Shown here one piece after another: positions 1 to 13,449 of a DNA stretch of 64,000 bases (position 1 is its first letter; every line of letters begins with the position of its first letter). Source of the DNA: Dimorphilus gyrociliatus (taxonomy: Eukaryota; Annelida; Polychaeta; Dinophilidae); assembly GCA_904063045.1 (NCBI GenBank), contig CAJFCJ010000001.1, positions 255,501-319,500 of the forward strand, read 5' to 3'. The notes under the pieces are model-generated. The model saw nothing but the letters and a program-made list of their open reading frames with translations. It was not told the origin of the DNA and made no database searches. The position numbers were made by a program, and so were the translations under genes.

Positions 1-37
1 TTTAATACACTCTCTACCAAGTAATCGTATAAATTTA

Positions 38-1104
<1,067 letters not shown>

Positions 1105-1392
1105 CTAGTAGGAATGATTTTTTACCGATGATGAATTCTCTATCTTTTTCTTAAGTTCTTTCATTTCCATTGACTGAATTCTGTAAGATTTCTCGAGCTT
1201 TGCGTATTGTTCTTCGGCTTTCAGTCTCTTCATTATTTCTCTTTGTAAGTTACTTTCATACTTTTGTCTTTTCTTTCTTTCTTCAATAAATCTTATTTTC
1301 AATTCTAATACCTTTTCTTCAACTGACAAGCTGGTTTTTATTTCAGCTTCAATCATCTTAGATTTCTTTGGTGCTTCTCCGTTCGAAGTCAT
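1105..1392 (-). CDS. Small coiled-coil protein, unknown family
   Basis: This is an intronless 95-codon frame starting at 1392 in a usable context (GAGAAATGA). I do not recognise the protein. After a short polar N-terminus it is almost one continuous charged helix from about residue 20 to 88, with heptad-like spacing of L/I/M and many E/K/R residues (for example VEEKVLELKIRFIEERKKRQ), so a dimeric coiled coil is likely. It lies between TTBK and the Kelch gene on the same strand. It could instead be a downstream exon of the Kelch gene: an AG sits just before the ATG, but I found no convincing donor to join it. Length and composition argue against a chance frame in AT-rich DNA. Confidence 0.55.
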   Translation of the reverse strand: MTSNGEAPKKSKMIEAEIKTSLSVEEKVLELKIRFIEERKKRQKYESNLQREIMKRLKAEEQYAKLEKSYRIQSMEMKELKKKIENSSSVKNHSY

Positions 1393-2069
1393 TTCTCAAA
1401 TTGAATTCAGTTGGTAAGGTTTAATATGTAACACAATGTGTTGTCAATTCATTTTAATTACCACTGTAACATTTTACCATTACGTAATAGACAAATAATT
1501 AAAAACTACGTAATTCTTTTCACAAGTGAAGTTTTGTTTCGTCTTTTATATCTAATTGGTGATAAATATTTTTATTTCCTACTAGTCGCTATCAATTATT
1601 AACGAAAGCCACTTCCATACTTTATTCATTATACTTTATAGGTCTTTGGGAATACTTTCTCTAAGGTAACTAGTGCTGCCATCTCTTTCCTAAACAACGT
1701 TCTCTTTTTGGGCGGCTGGAGGGGGTGAATATTTTAAATATTAATGTAATACTATCTACTGTATATATTGGTAAACTGATATTTTATTCATAAATTTACA
1801 GTAAATATATAAACTATAGATTATATTATATATAAAAGCATGTTTAACATTCTAAATGATATCTAAAAAGAAGAGTAAATATTAATATATATTGTATAAG
1901 CAATATATTTATCCATAATTCAACTTATGAAAGTGTTTGAAATGTTTTAAGAAAGATTTTTAGTAATTTATTTAACAGCTAAAAACTAATGAACAGCTTT
2001 TTTCACTTTCAAGCAATTTGTTTTTTAGTAGTATTGCACATGCAGCATTGTCTTAATACAGTTATATTA
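1393..2069. other. Intergenic spacer
   Basis: This spacer separates the Kelch 3' end from the coiled-coil gene. It carries a weak match to the recurring motif (GCTGCCATCTC near 1676) and a short G-rich tract near 1715. No gene was seen. Confidence 0.5.
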
Positions 2070-3494
2070 TTAGTTGCAGGACAACGTTAATTTCCACATT
2101 GTTAAAGGGCTGAATTTAAAAGATTTGTGGCACCCGAGTATTAGAATTTGATTTAATTCGTTAGTTGCTGGAAGTTTCGAAAATTCAGTTTCAGTCTCTG
2201 TGTCATCTCCTATAGTATCAGTGTTTTCGGATAGGAAATCAAGTTTCGCGTTGGAAATGCTGTCAATTTCATAATCTTCATCTCTATAATCGAGATCTGA
2301 CAGTAATAGGTTATCCGATGACGATTTTGCCGTCTGAGCGTTAAATTTATAAGATTGAAAAAAGTTATTTCCATAGTTTTTACTTTCAATACTAAACGCC
2401 CGATTGATAAAGATTTTTGTATCATATTCTGGAGGGTCTAGCTCATTGTTGGGTGAAATTTTTGCTTTTCTCCAATAACAATAACTATCTCTTGGCTTCT
2501 TACTTTTTGTTTCCCCATTATCATTAATGAGGATAACTCTGTGATGGAGTAAAGTAGGCATATTATCAGGTAATGAAACTTCTAACCACTTTAATTTCTT
2601 CAAGTTAAATCCCCAAGTGGAATTTGATGAAATATTTCCTCCTACAATTAATATAGTATCTCTTATCTGTTGGTGTTTTAAAAGGTTGTAGTATTATTTT
2701 CGCATCATATTCTGTTTGAAACTATGAATATTTATCCTTACATATATTAATTTGTGTCCATATATTGGCTCAGGTACTTTCCTAGTTTTTATTCGAGTCC
2801 ACTGCTGTTTACCTTTATTTTGAAAATATAATAATACAACTATAAGTTAATCTACTTTCAGTTATCTTTACTTACAAAATGTATATGTCCACAGATCATT
2901 CAAAGGTTCTAATTGACAAGATCCACCGAATATCCACCAATCAGCATTATCCGATATTGCACCAAAGTCATGACGAGCGCATGGAAAGATTTCTTCCTCT
3001 TTTTTTAATATCCAAGTTTTATTTAATGTATCGAATGTCCAGTGCTCATTTGTTGAACCTTGAACACTAACATAACCCCCAAATACGTGTAAATATCTAT
3101 TATCCTTTTCTAAGATTGCTTCGTGGCCTGTACGGCTGGATGGTCCATTGAGTGATTCAATTTTTGTCCATAGTCTATTGTCGATATCAAATGACCAAAG
3201 TGGAGTATCTAATCCGTACAAACCGCCGAATATATATATAAGATTGTTGTCCCAATCTGGATGTAAACTGTGACTTTGAAGGCGTTTTGGAGCGTCTCCG
3301 TGACTCTCTAATTTTGTCCATTCGTCAGTATTTGTATGATAAATCCAAAAATCAGTTGAATCAAAACCATCTCCACCGCATAAATACACTTTAAAACCTC
3401 TAATACAACAAGCTAATTTTGAACGGTGGTTTGGCCAATTCTGTTGACCTTTTTTTTCGATCTTGCAGCATCCTTGAACACTAAGAGTTTTCAT
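2070..3494 (-). CDS. Kelch-repeat (beta-propeller) protein, three exons
   Basis: I join exons 3494-2876, 2812-2742 and 2666-2070 (minus strand); introns are 63 and 75 bp with GTAAGT and GTAAGG donors. The model gives 428 residues in an unbroken frame: TTTT/GTAAGT to AAG/GTAAAC rebuilds a Cys codon and keeps the propeller in frame. At least five Kelch blades are visible, each with a GG pair followed by a spaced W: YLCGGDGFDSTDFWIYH, IYIFGGLYGLDTPLWSF, LHVFGGYVSVQGSTNEHW, WWIFGGSCQLEPLNDLW and ILIVGGNISSNSTWGF. There is no BTB domain, so this is not a Cullin-3 adaptor of the BTB-Kelch type; it resembles KLHDC/RABEPK-like pure propellers. The last ~130 residues are acidic and Ser-rich and probably disordered. 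The exact orthologue is not recognised. Confidence 0.85.
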
Positions 3495-4772
3495 TAAGTT
3501 TATATAGTTTATCTTCGTTTTTACTATTCTTTCACTCTCCCGTGATCTATTCTCCCAAAAAATTCTTGAAGTGTGCCTTTAGTCAAAATTTCAAGTCTAT
3601 AAATAGATCTAGCTGATTCATTTTTTCCATCAGGCTAATCCTAAACAAAAACTGAAGAAAAATACGAAACATACCTTGTATGAATATTCAAGCATTCGAT
3701 TTTTCAAATTAGAGTCTTACAATCTTGGAATACTTGATTAAGAAATATCGGAGCTTAACCTGAATTTTTAGACACTGTTGTTGTATAAAATTAGGCTGAT
3801 AATGTGGTACAGTAATCCGCGCACATCACGCCGCGTATCAGGCAGACTCCATTACATAGTTCCCAACCATGTTTGCATAGCAACCAAATTGTTGTCGTCT
3901 AACGATCTTTATGATAGTGCATAATAGCTTACAAATATAAAGAGGCGATAAAAATTTATTTTTCTTATCAATAATCGATAAGATTATATTTTGTTGCATG
4001 TTATTTCATCTCAAAATAGATTTCGGAATAAAGTCACCCCTATTTGTAAGTAGATATTATCGAGCCATGCTATTCAATATTGACTTGAATTCACGCTTCA
4101 AATACTTGGGAAATTGGAACTTACTTACTACAAAGACTTTGAAACAAAATTGGAATAATAATTCAAAATATAAAAATGGAATAAACTTTCGAATGCAACT
4201 AATACACAAGGTGGCGCCATATCTTGTAATAAAATAAAAAAGCATATACATAACATATTTATTATACATTGGTACCAGTCTTTAGCATAAACTTCAGAAG
4301 AGAAAAAATCATCAGTTATCGCAAAGATCAATTATTTATTTAATTAATCATACTGTGTAATTTAGTATTATCATAAATAATGATTCTAAAAAAAATGTAA
4401 TCGAAAGATGTCAAAAAAGGATAATTACAAAAAGTTATAAATTAACATATTCTAAATCTTAACACTTATCGACACAAAATCACATTTCTAGATCTAATTA
4501 ACTTTAAATAAACTATAGATAATGAAATATAAAAAAAGAAACGGTAAATGTTATTTTTTTAAAAGAAGAACAAAGTGAAATATTAGTACTATACTAATAT
4601 TTTCTTAATATTAATATAAAAATTCTAATTAAATTTTATAAGAAATTAAGAGAAAATAATTCTCCATCATAATTAAATATGCTTTATTATATAAATCATG
4701 AATGATAAAACGTGATACGATACTGTTAGAATAATTAAATAAGATGATCATAATTATAAAATCTATTTATGG

Positions 4773-4820
<48 letters not shown>

Positions 4821-7385
4821 TTGTATATATCGCATGTATTTTTTTAATCATATACAGTATAAGAAAATAAATTAATCAGAATTTATTAGTTTTGCTCTTA
4901 AAAATAGCCATTTGGTTCAAATAAAGTAGTTTTATACGTTTATACTTCCATTTAAAAATTTCCGTATAGTACATAATTTTTCATTTTATTAATCTTTATT
5001 ATTGTTAATTTATATATACATATAAAGTAATATAACATATACATCTTTCAATAGTAACAGCATGATATGACGTTAGACGGGAATAAATAATAAATGGTAT
5101 GGAAACCATTAACCACTAAGTTTCAATAACGTTAACTTTAGACTATCTAATAGAGTTGATTGGCTTTTTGTTAAAATTTCATATTAGAATTATGATTTAT
5201 AGAATAATTTACTATTTTTTTTAATATTAGTCTAACAAAGATATGTCAAAAAGCTTCTTTTGGAATTTAACACCTTTTCTCATTGTACAATCACTACCTT
5301 CAGCCAGTCTCTTAAAGCTTTAATGATTTGAACTGAGTGATACTTCTCTAATTTTTACTCGAGTACAAAGATATTTTTATATCCAATGTATTCTATTTTT
5401 ATCTATCAGTTTTGACATTGGTGTACCTTAAAAACCAATAAAGCTTCTATTTAATATTCAAGGTTATAGGATCATTGGCTTCAGGATATATTCTGTCAAT
5501 GACTCTGACTGACTTGGGGAATCTTAGTAACGTTTAAATAGTTTGTCTAACGAGATTCATTAATAGAACTGAGGAAGGTTTAATCAAAAGAAGATGTTAT
5601 AGATACACTGTATATATATATAATATGTATATAAGTCTATCATAGTGTCGTCATCTATACTTGAAAAGATGTATTAAACTGACTTAATTTGAATTTTTAG
5701 ACAAATAATAAAAAGGTGTCTTCGTAAATAAAATTAATTACAACACTCTTATTATCTGTCCGAAATAGAGTAAATATATTTGGTACAGGTTACATTAAAG
5801 ATGGAAAGAATTCTTTTTGACAATCTAGACTAAGAAGTTTAGACTACTGGGATGTGAATAATGTATAATGTTGATTAAAATAAGAAAAGATACATGATAC
5901 TTTTCAGATGATTATCATTTTCGAAGTATATGTTTTTACATAAAATATAAATAGTCTATATGTAAACTATAAATTAAAAAAGTCTTGCACAGGGAACAAA
6001 GCACTACTGTTGTGAAGATGTCTTGTGGCATTTTTCAATTTATTCTACTCTTTTGCTCTTTTGGAGTAATCTTAACGGGTTTTTATCATATATTTATTCG
6101 TATTGACATTAACTTCTGTATAAGAATACAAAACTTTTTCAGTTGAGAATCCAAGATTAATTGAATCTCCAGACAAAGCTAATGAATTTCTTCGATCATT
6201 GTAATTATGTTTTAAACATATTTTAACTTTATTATACTTTAAATAAGTATTTTTCAAATGAGTTTAATAAAAAATATTGTTTATGTTTAATTATTCCTTT
6301 TAGTCGCCAGTCGAACAACATTTTGCTAAAATCATTGAAATTTTTTGAACCAAGTGATGAACAAATAAGCGTGAGAAGAAAGAAATTGAACATGGGATTG
6401 AATGGATGTATTATCATTTCAAAATGTAATACTCTCTCATTAGCCAGACGAATTGCTTGTATTAGAGATAATTGTAGTATTTCGTAAAAGAGCTATTAAC
6501 AAATGATTGTCTTGTTTAAATTAATTTTTGTACAGTCAAACAAAAAGAGAGAAAAAATAGAAAAATTCTTAATGTTTGTAATGTTGTTGACTTTACAGTA
6601 GTCGATTTGCAGAATAAGAATAAAAAGAAGAGAAATTAGCTATGTTTAATTTTCCTATTATTTATATTTTATACTTTAAAATTTGTATATTACACATTTA
6701 ATTTGCTTTTTTCATGTTTTTCATCTATTCTTTTCATCAGTTATTCCTTAGAAAATCTTTTTCGTAGTGAGATTTCGAGGAAAGGATGACTTTGATTCTA
6801 AGGTAAATTTTACCTTATTCTTCATTTCTTCATTAGATGGCTTTCAAATTGTCGATGTAGCATAAAACTTCTTACGCCAGATTTACCAAAATAGTAACGT
6901 AATACTTTTCCTTCTAATACTTGTATATTGAAATAGAACCCAGTTAAGGCTTATGTATGGTAATCAGTAAAGTTGTATTGGGCAGATTGAAATCAGTATT
7001 AATCGTTTATGTAGGTTAAATCCTTTTATCCTTTTTCATGTGTGTATATAATAGGTGCTGGACTTTTGTAATAAAGATTAGTAAATACTATATATATATA
7101 GCTGTCATTAAAATTATAGTTTATTATCTCAGCTAAGAGAGAAGTACTTGTATTGGAAATAGACCATTTGAACATTTGAATTATATAATACAGTCTACAG
7201 TATATATATTCCATACATTCAGACCATCAAACAATGTTTAATGCATAATCTAAGCATATTCTAGTTAGCATAATGAATTATTTTCAACTTTAACTATATT
7301 CGAACGTTTAATCTAAATAATTAACTAGTTAATACATACTTCTTCTAAGTAATTGGAAGACCCGCCCATATTTTCATTGTGTACT
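3495..7385. other. Long AT-rich intergenic region
   Basis: About 3.9 kb contains no convincing gene. It has an (AT)n block at about 4770-4830, many homopolymer runs, and one AGGTGGCGCCATA element at 4209-4221 belonging to the dispersed CTCF-like set. Short frames here are scattered, lack conserved motifs and have AT-driven composition. A short frame with a signal-like N-terminus near 6232-6393 is discussed among rejected items. Confidence 0.5.
4772..4826. repeat. (AT)n tract
   Basis: AT dinucleotide run with two short interruptions in the 3.5-7.4 kb spacer. Confidence 0.8.
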
Positions 7386-7625
7386 TTATTTGCACAATGG
7401 CTTCATATTTACCATATTCTGAGCACAAGTCAACGGAAGTTGAACAAGCTTTAGCAAAGAATCTCCTAGACTCTTGAAAGCGTCTATACATGCGCCAAAA
7501 GGAACTAAAAGGACGTAAATCCAACCAAGAAGAAAGGCTATAGGCCAAGCTATGATTAGGAGTATTATTAGCCATAGAAAAGCCCAAATTAAACCAGGGC
7601 ACAAGTCTGCCTTTCCTAAACCCAT
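7386..7625 (-). CDS. Small double-hydrophobic membrane protein, tandem paralogue 1
   Basis: This intronless gene encodes 79 residues. Residues ~10-30 (IWAFLWLIILLIIAWPIAFL) and ~31-46 form a long hydrophobic hairpin-like region. It is followed by an amphipathic Cys-containing tail ending LPLTCAQNMVNMKPLCK. The protein 0.7 kb away (8307-8549) shares the frame CPGL-WA, AWP-AF, PF-ACI, LLKLV-LPLTCA-NM--MKP-C, so both are real genes from a tandem duplication. I cannot name the family. The layout (short polar N-terminus, central re-entrant hydrophobic stretch, cysteine-rich C-terminus) suggests a small membrane or caveolin-like scaffold, but that is speculation. Confidence 0.8.
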   Translation of the reverse strand: MGLGKADLCPGLIWAFLWLIILLIIAWPIAFLLGWIYVLLVPFGACIDAFKSLGDSLLKLVQLPLTCAQNMVNMKPLCK

Positions 7626-8306
7626 CTTCTTTATGAGAAGTAGAGTTTGTTAGGGAGTGGTATGGAAGAGTTATTTATTGTAGCTGATGCCTGTTAGACA
7701 TTTAATAGTCGCACTCCATATATATATATATATTCATATAGATGTATGACAGGCCTTCTACTAAATATAAATAAAGTACTTGTGTGATGTTCGTAGAGGC
7801 CAATGTACAATACGATTTTGTCATTATTCTATTTCTTTGCTAAATATTAAAAGCCAATGATGTCTGTTTTTTTTGTACAAAAATTCATCTGTGCTCAATT
7901 TTCAACATAATAATTTATTAACTGAATTATTTACATTTTATATGAAAATTATACTTGAAAAAAAGATTAACGTAAAATATGAATATGCATATAACTAACG
8001 GATTATTAATCAATAGTTTCAGTTTTATTCAACAAAAACGAAGGTATTAAAAGTTCTGAATAATAATTGAAAGTCTATAAATAATAGTATAAAAATAATG
8101 ATTATTCTTATTATTTTTTGACATTATTTCAAAAGGCAAAAGTAGATCAAGTAGAGATTATTATGAATAAATCTAGACATTTTTATAAAGTTTTTTTTAT
8201 CTATTTCACTTAATTTTTTCTCTTTATTTTGACATAATGAAAAATGCTTTAGACACCTAATTATCTTCTAAATAGATTACAGATGACAAATTTAAAATTC
8301 GTTCTT
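7626..8306. other. Spacer between tandem paralogues
   Basis: AT-rich, with an (AT)n run near 7721-7733. No gene was seen; presumably it holds the promoter of the 79-aa paralogue. Confidence 0.4.
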
Positions 8307-8549
8307 TTAACCACAAACTGGTTTCATTCCAATCATATTTTCTGCACAAGTTAAAGGAAGTGTAACGAGTTTCAGAAGAAATTCACATATTCCTTTGCAT
8401 GCTCCAATACATGCCGAAAAGGGTAGAAATAATATGTACCACCAAGCGATGAAGAATGCGAATGGCCATGCAAGAAACCATAATATCAGGAACCAGCAAA
8501 CGGCCCAACACAGACCTGGACAAAGTCCTCCCCCAGCTCCTTTACCCAT
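8307..8549 (-). CDS. Small double-hydrophobic membrane protein, tandem paralogue 2
   Basis: This intronless gene encodes 80 residues, Trp-, Phe- and Cys-rich. The Gly-rich start MGKGAGGGLCPG leads into an aromatic hydrophobic block (CWFLILWFLAWPFAFFIAWW) and the conserved tail FLLKLVTLPLTCAENMIGM ending KPVCG. It has more cysteines than its neighbour: residues in LCPGLCWAVC, ACIGACKGIC and the two tail positions. MG at the N-terminus could allow N-myristoylation, though the following residues are not a strong match. Function is not known to me. Conservation between the two copies is concentrated in the C-terminal half, which suggests that half is the functional core. Confidence 0.82.
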   Translation of the reverse strand: MGKGAGGGLCPGLCWAVCWFLILWFLAWPFAFFIAWWYILFLPFSACIGACKGICEFLLKLVTLPLTCAENMIGMKPVCG

Positions 8550-11500
8550 ACTTGATGATTAATCCTTTCTACGAAATCGCTGCTTCTAAAGTGATCAGTA
8601 GTCATTTATATATACAATGTTTCAAAGTTTTCAGTGTTGTCAAAACAGTATCTCCAAGGGCAACGTTGCTGTTTATTCTTTCTTTTGGGTGTAAATGCTC
8701 TAATCGATCCACTAGATTGTATTTAACCATTTTGCCAGTAGTGATATAAATATATATATAGTTTTTACAACGCTAGTTTAAAGTGAAATAAACGTAATAA
8801 GAAAGGGCAATTCCCATCTGAATTAAAATGAAATATTGATTTTATAGAGAAATAGTTGGAATTCGATTGAGAACTTACTCGAAATCCTATTTTTCTATTA
8901 TCTGTATAGCTTCAATTATTTGAAAGTATAACAAGTGGGAAGAAAATTAAGATTGAATATAAAAATAAAAGACTAATCTAATGTATATATTGCATTTCAT
9001 TCTAAATCCATATACACACAAGAATTATATAAAAAATAGAAACTAATTATTCCCTTCTATTTTACTTCTGTATGTTGATAAACAATGATATTTGATTTTG
9101 TTTTTATTCAGTTAACAATAAAAGTGAGAAGTTTTAACAACTTTCTTTCTTGAATATATTGATATATAGCGAAAAACAAGACTAAAAATTTGAATAATTT
9201 CTTTCCTTCTATTCTCATCCTTTTCTCTTTTCTATATTTTTGTATTCCTTAGTGATTTTTATAAAACTTTATAAAATTCTTTCTACCAATTTAAACGACA
9301 GATGGTGCTTTTAGAATTTTTACTTTCCTTAAACAATAATTCAATTTAGTCTTATGCAATTCCTTTAACAATAAAATGTATTAATTAATATAATAAAGGT
9401 TATCGTATCTAGGGAGTAAAAATAAACAATTGAGAAGAAGCAGACATATTCTATAAAACAATTGATCAATATTATGAGAAGAAGAGTTAAAATACTATAA
9501 AAATGTATATACTGTATATTTATTATAGGAGATGAATATCTTATTAAAATGGATATTTTATATATTAAATCTTCATATATAGATAACGTATAATGATATA
9601 TAACTGTGTCTATGTATGTTAATTTATATAATTACGTGTTTATATATCCACATAAACAAATAGACATAATCGACTAAACTTTCATTTACAGACCTTTATC
9701 TCTTTTACTTAACCAAGCTTAAACAAAGTTTTTTTCTGTTGGATAAAAAAGTATAATTGAGAAGTGATACTGTGCATATAAATAAAAAAAGATGGAAACG
9801 ATTTATGATGGTATAAAAGGATGATAAAGTAACTTAGTATATTATGCTCTACAGAGAGCGGCGCATACGTTTTATAAATATATATATATATATATATATA
9901 GATATGTTTACAGTATATACGATATAGACTCGTCTTTATATCTTGACAAAAAAATTAATTAATGTGACGAAGACTTTGAGGCATATTTGATTTCAATTTA
10001 TATTAGGGAAAAGGGTTCGTATAATAGCAATTTAATTTTCTTCCAGGTGGAGGAGAAGCTCGATTCATTGGCCTAATTTAAAATTGTATATTTTCTTATC
10101 CTTCGCAATTTAAAAAGAGTAAAATTCATGTAAACATAAAAAGAAATAAGAGAACAGCTTCATAAGGACTATGAGAGAATAAAGAATAAGGGCGTACAAA
10201 TAGAAACGTATGTCAACATATTTTGTACCCCTATAAAAGTAATAAAGTAGAGAAAAAGTAAGATCTGAATAAAGATTCTTTTACAAAAATGGTGAAATAA
10301 CCAGGTTCAAAGGTTGTATTCCTTTCCTTTTTGTTTAATTATTATTTTTCTCTTTTCTTTCATAGTTCTATATTTAGCGACACCTAGGGATTCCTTATTC
10401 AAAAAAACCTGGTGCGCCATCTACAATGGCAGTCGACGGTTCATTAAGCGTTTAGAGTTTGCAATTGTTTGCAAGAAGCGGCTCATCTTTCTCGCCTAAC
10501 AAATGTATTATTTGCGGTAAGTTGTATATTGCTTTCATTCTAACACTAAATTCATCATTATTCCTTTATAGTTATATTGTCTTTGTTAATTATTTTTATA
10601 CTTTTCACATTTTCTGATTATTTTTAACTACCTAGAAAAAATATATAGAAAATTATTCAGTTTACAATCAATTTTATACTGTTTTGACAATCAAAATATA
10701 AACTCGCTAACTGATTTCTCTTAGTAGATCAAAAGACTTTTTCGAATCGACGCAATTTTTCAATTTCTTCTTTTTTCCACCCGATTTTTCTCTTTCCTAG
10801 ATGTAAAGTCAAATACGCTTTAACTAATTTAACGAAATACTGGCTTTCATCAACCCTTTTCCCTATACTTTTTATTTTGCTTTCTTTCTTTTTCTCCTTT
10901 CCTTATATATCTTACTGCCACTCTTCCCCCTTCAACCTCCTACAAATGTACCTCTTCTCTTGCGTTTTATTTTTTTTCATCTCTCCCTTCTTTCCTCTCT
11001 CCTCTTCCCCCCTCCCCCTCACTCTCAATATATGTATATATATATTTTTTCTCTTCTTTCTTTATTAGTATCTTTAGACTAATCATACAGTTTTTCCTAA
11101 CATTCTAAATCGATTGTGCATTAAATTTTTTTCTGTATAAAATTTCTACAGTAACAAGTGCGAAAAAGTACATTTTAAGTATAAAAAAAAGAGAAAGAAA
11201 GAAAAATCAATGATAGGTTTATACACGCTTTTGCGGTGGATAATTGTGCGTTTATGTGTTTGCGTAAATGTGTGTAGAAAATTTTAAATAATTAGTTATA
11301 ATATTACTTGAATAAATTGAATATAGAGCAAAATAAAAGAATATATAAAAAAAAGAAAAAAGAAAAGGAAAAAAACTGTAATGTAATACTGGAATACAGC
11401 AACAATGGAAAAAAAACAATGAAGATATAACTATTCACTATACGTGAGGAATTCCTCTACATCAAAAATTAGTTAGGCTTTATGAGCTATTGTAACATCT

Positions 11501-13449
11501 ATCGAGTACTCTAACTAAATATTCAATCTATATACTATATATGGATGATACATGCATAGAAAACTTATACACGTACTCATCGAAAGCGCTGAAGCGAAAA
11601 AAAATAGCGAAATATATGCAGATATAATCAAGTGCGTCAAATGAATAGTAGAGTGATAAGAGGAGTAAAAGGGAATTCATCCTCTTCACTATCTATTGAA
11701 AATTCTTTTTGCCTAAGTTCCAAAATTACAAGTTGGATGACATAGTTCAACTGGTCGAATAGTTCTTTATTCTCAATCCTTTTTTTCTAGGCATTTTCGT
11801 TGCCGTCATAAAAGACGGCCAATCAACCGCCGACAATACAAGCCTATTCAAAATCGGACAAGCGATCCGTCTGGGTCAAAGCGTGCAGTTTGTTCGGCAC
11901 AAAAAGAGAGAGGGAAAAAACCTCGACATCTGACCCAGTCGACAATTCTTTTTTCCTCTTTCTCTTCAACAGCTATTCCTCTTTCCTATAGGGATTTAGC
12001 ATTTTATTTCTATTAATTTTCCTTTATGCAGTCTCTTTTGATTATTTCTCAAAATTAATATCAATTAATATATAAACAGGTTCGCCTACATTCTACTACT
12101 GGTATTTAACAGAAGTAAATCTCAATTAAAGAATGAAGGTAGATATAAATATATTTAGTACCCATAATATATCTCTTTTAGACGTCTTTTTACGATTCGG
12201 TCAACCGCAATGCTAAACGGGTCAACTCCTTGACGCCCCCTCTGTAACGGCCTTATCGACTACAATTTAGACTTATTATTAAAAAGGAATAAATCAGTAA
12301 AAGTGAGAGGAAAGAGAGAGAGAAAAAAGAGGGTAATTCCTTGAATAAATAGAACGTACCAGTGCATGCTAAGGGATTAAGTACACGTATATTTATTGCT
12401 CAAATCGTAACCAACTGAGACAAGAGAGATATTCATCAACTGATAAACTCTACTGACGATTTCTCGACAGTAGAATGATCGGGACAATAGATTTTGTCTA
12501 AAGGGTTAAAGAAATAGAGAAAAGAGGAATAATTTTTTTAGGCCTAAGAGTAAATATAGAGTCTACGACCGTCGGCGTCTGTGATGTGTATATCCACGGG
12601 CAATTCTCGGCAGCCTCATTGACGTTTACTACGTTTAGGCTCTTATGTCAACAGTTCTAGTCGATAATTCGCCTTTGAAAAAATGCGTCCGACGAAGCAT
12701 AGCGAAGTATAGGGTGGATGATCGATAAACAATCTTCGGGGGTAATTAATTCAAAAATATATAAACTATTGAGGGAATTGTCGCTAATCGAACGTGAAAA
12801 TTATAAAATTAACAAAAAAAATATCAAAAAGAAATAGTCTTGATTGTTTAACGAACGAAGGAAATTTTTTGGATTATCCATTATTGTGTTATTACAGATT
12901 CTATTGTATCAATTGTTCAGTAAAGTGGATGGTATCGTTGAAGATAGCGTGCCGAACATCAATCGTTTAGATATTGAGGGAATATATAAATAGTGGAGCA
13001 TAGGGTGCTTTCTAAGGACGATCGACGCCGCGAGTTTTCTCTCTCTCTCTCTCTCTCTCCATGTCATTCGCTCTCACTCCCTCTGTCTCTTTCTCTCTTT
13101 CAAAGAAAAACTGCGGAAGAGGGCGTCGAGGCCTCATCCTTTGTTGTTATTGTCGTCGGGGGGTATAGACTCCGTAGTTTTTTTTCTTTCTTCGCTTACC
13201 CCCTTCTCCTTTCCTTTACTAGCTATCCGTCTATTAGACGCCGTAAAATTTTCTCCTTTGTCATTTCACCTTTTGTTATACAAAAAAGAGGGGCGGCAAT
13301 AGTCGGCTAAAGCCTTATAAAGCAGAAATGCCTCTACCATGTAATTTTTTTTCGAACGGGGTTCATCCGGTACGTGTACATCGACAGCAACATAGTTTTC
13401 CTCGATTAAGGCCTAATATATTTCTGTTCCTTTTCCTTCCGTTTGCTAG
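8550..13449. other. Intergenic region and probable unlocated first exon
   Basis: This region holds AT-rich DNA, polypyrimidine stretches (10870-11065), (AT)n at about 9878-9900 and CT repeats at 13036-13060. CTCF-like elements lie at 10414-10424 and 12232-12245. The receptor gene that begins in frame at 13450 needs an upstream exon encoding a signal peptide and ending after the first base of a codon. I could not place it with confidence. The stretch from 11790 to 12730 is noticeably more G+C-rich than its surroundings and may hold the promoter. Confidence 0.4.

Noticed and set aside
3998-4331. Overlapping short frames on both strands
   Set aside because: AT-rich composition, no conserved motif, mutually overlapping.
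6232-6393. Minus-strand frame beginning MFNFFLLTLICSSLGS, like a signal peptide of a peptide precursor
   Set aside because: The remainder lacks clear cleavage or amidation sites and no matching exon could be joined in frame; short signal-like frames arise easily in AT-rich DNA.
10877-11068. Very hydrophobic frame from an ATG near 10946, considered as a signal-peptide exon
   Set aside because: It comes from a polypyrimidine tract and runs into an AT repeat without a good donor.
12993-13310. Frame over CT-rich repeats just upstream of the SUEL receptor, considered as its first exon
   Set aside because: No ATG with a signal peptide, low complexity (Ser/Leu from CT repeats), and no donor giving the required phase.
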